Assembly: GCF_005145045.1 (NCBI RefSeq) | Contig: NZ_CP039692.1 | Location: 434,001-498,000, forward strand | Length of the DNA stretch: 64,000 nt | Reading direction: 5' to 3' | Source: Agrobacterium larrymoorei | Lineage (GTDB): Bacteria; Pseudomonadota; Alphaproteobacteria; Rhizobiales; Rhizobiaceae | Shown here: piece after piece, positions 63,277 through 64,000 of the stretch | How positions within the stretch are numbered: position 1 is the first letter of the stretch | How the letters are laid out: each line of letters begins with the position of its first letter | The notes under the pieces: model-generated | The model's input: only the letters and a program-made list of their open reading frames with translations | Told to the model about the DNA's origin: nothing | Databases searched by the model: none | Made by a program: the position numbers and the translations under genes

Positions 63277-64000
63277 GCGGCTTTCCCTCCAATCGAGGTG
63301 GAATATGTGTCCCGCCAGGACAGGCAGCGATCTTCAATAAGTTTGAAGGCGCTATCGGAAATCTTGCCAAGCACGGCCAGACAGATGATCGCGATCAGGA
63401 CGAGATCTGGTCTCGACAGCTCTCGTCCGTCCGAAAGCATGTAACCGATGCCTTCCGATGCTGCCAGTAGCTCAGCCGCAACGACACTCAGCCAGGCGAG
63501 CGACAAGCCGTAACGCAGCCCCGTAAAGAGATGCGGCAGCGAGGCTGGAATGAGGATGCGCAAGACGAGCGTGGGTAGGGATTGGCCGTACATCTCCCCC
63601 ACCTCGACCAATTTGCGATCAACATTTCGAATGCCGGAGAAGAGGCTTAGATACACCGGAAAGAAAGCGCTTTTGGCAATCAGCACGATCTTGGATGTTT
63701 CGCCTATCCCGAACCAGATCATCAAAAGCGGCACCCAGGCAAGGCTTGGTACGGCCCGCAACGCCTGAAAGCTAGGCTCGAGATAGCGCTCAGCCGAGTA
63801 CCACAGACCAACGATCGACCCGACGATGATGGCAAGCAGCGAACCGGCCACGAAGCCGAAGAACACCCGCAAGCTGCTGGCTGCGATATTCGTCCAGAGC
63901 GGTCCCTCAGCCAGATAGAGGAATGTGCTGTAGAGATCGGATGGCGGGGGCAGCACATAAGGGCTGACCCACCCTAGACGAACAAAGATTTCCAGCATCA
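63273..64000 (-). CDS. Sulfonate-type ABC transporter permease (SsuC-like), N-terminus outside the window
   Basis: At least 241 residues with GWVSPYVLPPPSDLYSTF, QALRAVPSLAWVPLLMIWFG, VGEMYGQSLPTLVLRILIPA and ELLAASEGIGYMLSDG, all typical of SsuC/TauC. The visible ATG at 63998 lies inside a conserved stretch and full-length relatives have about 20-40 more residues, so the true start is probably beyond 64000. The binding-protein gene may lie further right. Confidence 0.85.
   Translation of the reverse strand, partial: MLEIFVRLGWVSPYVLPPPSDLYSTFLYLAEGPLWTNIAASSLRVFFGFVAGSLLAIIVGSIVGLWYSAERYLEPSFQALRAVPSLAWVPLLMIWFGIGETSKIVLIAKSAFFPVYLSLFSGIRNVDRKLVEVGEMYGQSLPTLVLRILIPASLPHLFTGLRYGLSLAWLSVVAAELLAASEGIGYMLSDGRELSRPDLVLIAIICLAVLGKISDSAFKLIEDRCLSWRDTYSTSIGGKAA

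Overview
The window reads as an accessory catabolic region of an alphaproteobacterium of the order Rhizobiales, most likely Agrobacterium/Rhizobium or a close relative such as Ochrobactrum. The grounds are the gene families, the repertoire of ABC transporters, GC-rich codon use and tight operons with many 4-base ATGA overlaps. That placement is inference; there is no rRNA, tRNA or housekeeping marker here. No CRISPR array, phage or replication origin was seen.

Layout. (1) 1-10.5 kb is a sulfur block. It holds an alkanesulfonate operon on the minus strand (ssuA-ssuC-ssuB, a 63-residue protein, an FAD/NAD(P)-binding protein, ssuD, an esterase-like hydrolase), a divergent metQ-metN-metI importer, and remnants of two flavin-dependent (LLM) monooxygenases at its edges. 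(2) 10.5-23.9 kb is a sugar block: two sugar ABC importers (CUT2 type, and CUT1 type with an unusually long binding protein and permease), two PfkB kinases, a TIM-barrel sugar isomerase/epimerase, an RpiR regulator and an RbsD/FucU mutarotase. (3) 24.0-27.9 kb holds a flavin reductase scrap, an intact allophanate hydrolase and the C-terminal half of urea carboxylase. (4) 27.9-34.2 kb is a dihydroxyacetone-kinase block: an N-terminally truncated sugar-binding protein, an SDR dehydrogenase, DhaK, DhaL, a SorC-type regulator fused to a complete DhaK domain, and a second DhaL. Its left edge fuses directly into urea carboxylase and its right edge is a decayed IS630 transposase. (5) 34.5-64 kb is a large organosulfur island. 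It has one oligopeptide-type ABC translocon (dppBCDF-like), four paralogous Tat-exported binding proteins, two DszC-like and three NtaA/SnaA/DszA-like monooxygenases, an SfnG/SsuD-like monooxygenase, a DszB-like desulfinase (plus a truncated second copy), an M20 amidohydrolase, a triple-domain rhodanese, a nitroreductase, a LysR regulator, and at the right edge a second SsuBC-type transporter that runs off the window.

How they work together (inference). Regions 1 and 5 look like a sulfur-scavenging system: uptake of sulfonates, sulfones or S-substituted amino acid/peptide-like compounds, oxidation by reduced-flavin monooxygenases, C-S cleavage with release of sulfite, and trimming by amidohydrolase and rhodanese. 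Region 2 imports and phosphorylates an unidentified sugar. Region 4 resembles tetritol/erythrulose-type pathways in which a dehydrogenase makes a ketose that DhaK/DhaL phosphorylates.

Most notable: the SorC-DhaK fusion that places a repressor and a kinase subunit in one protein; a probable intracellular desulfinase retaining the three DszB catalytic residues, in a gene that would ordinarily be labelled a sulfonate-binding protein; a direct junction between two half genes (urea carboxylase and an RbsB-like protein); and stable hairpins placed immediately after binding-protein genes in five separate operons.
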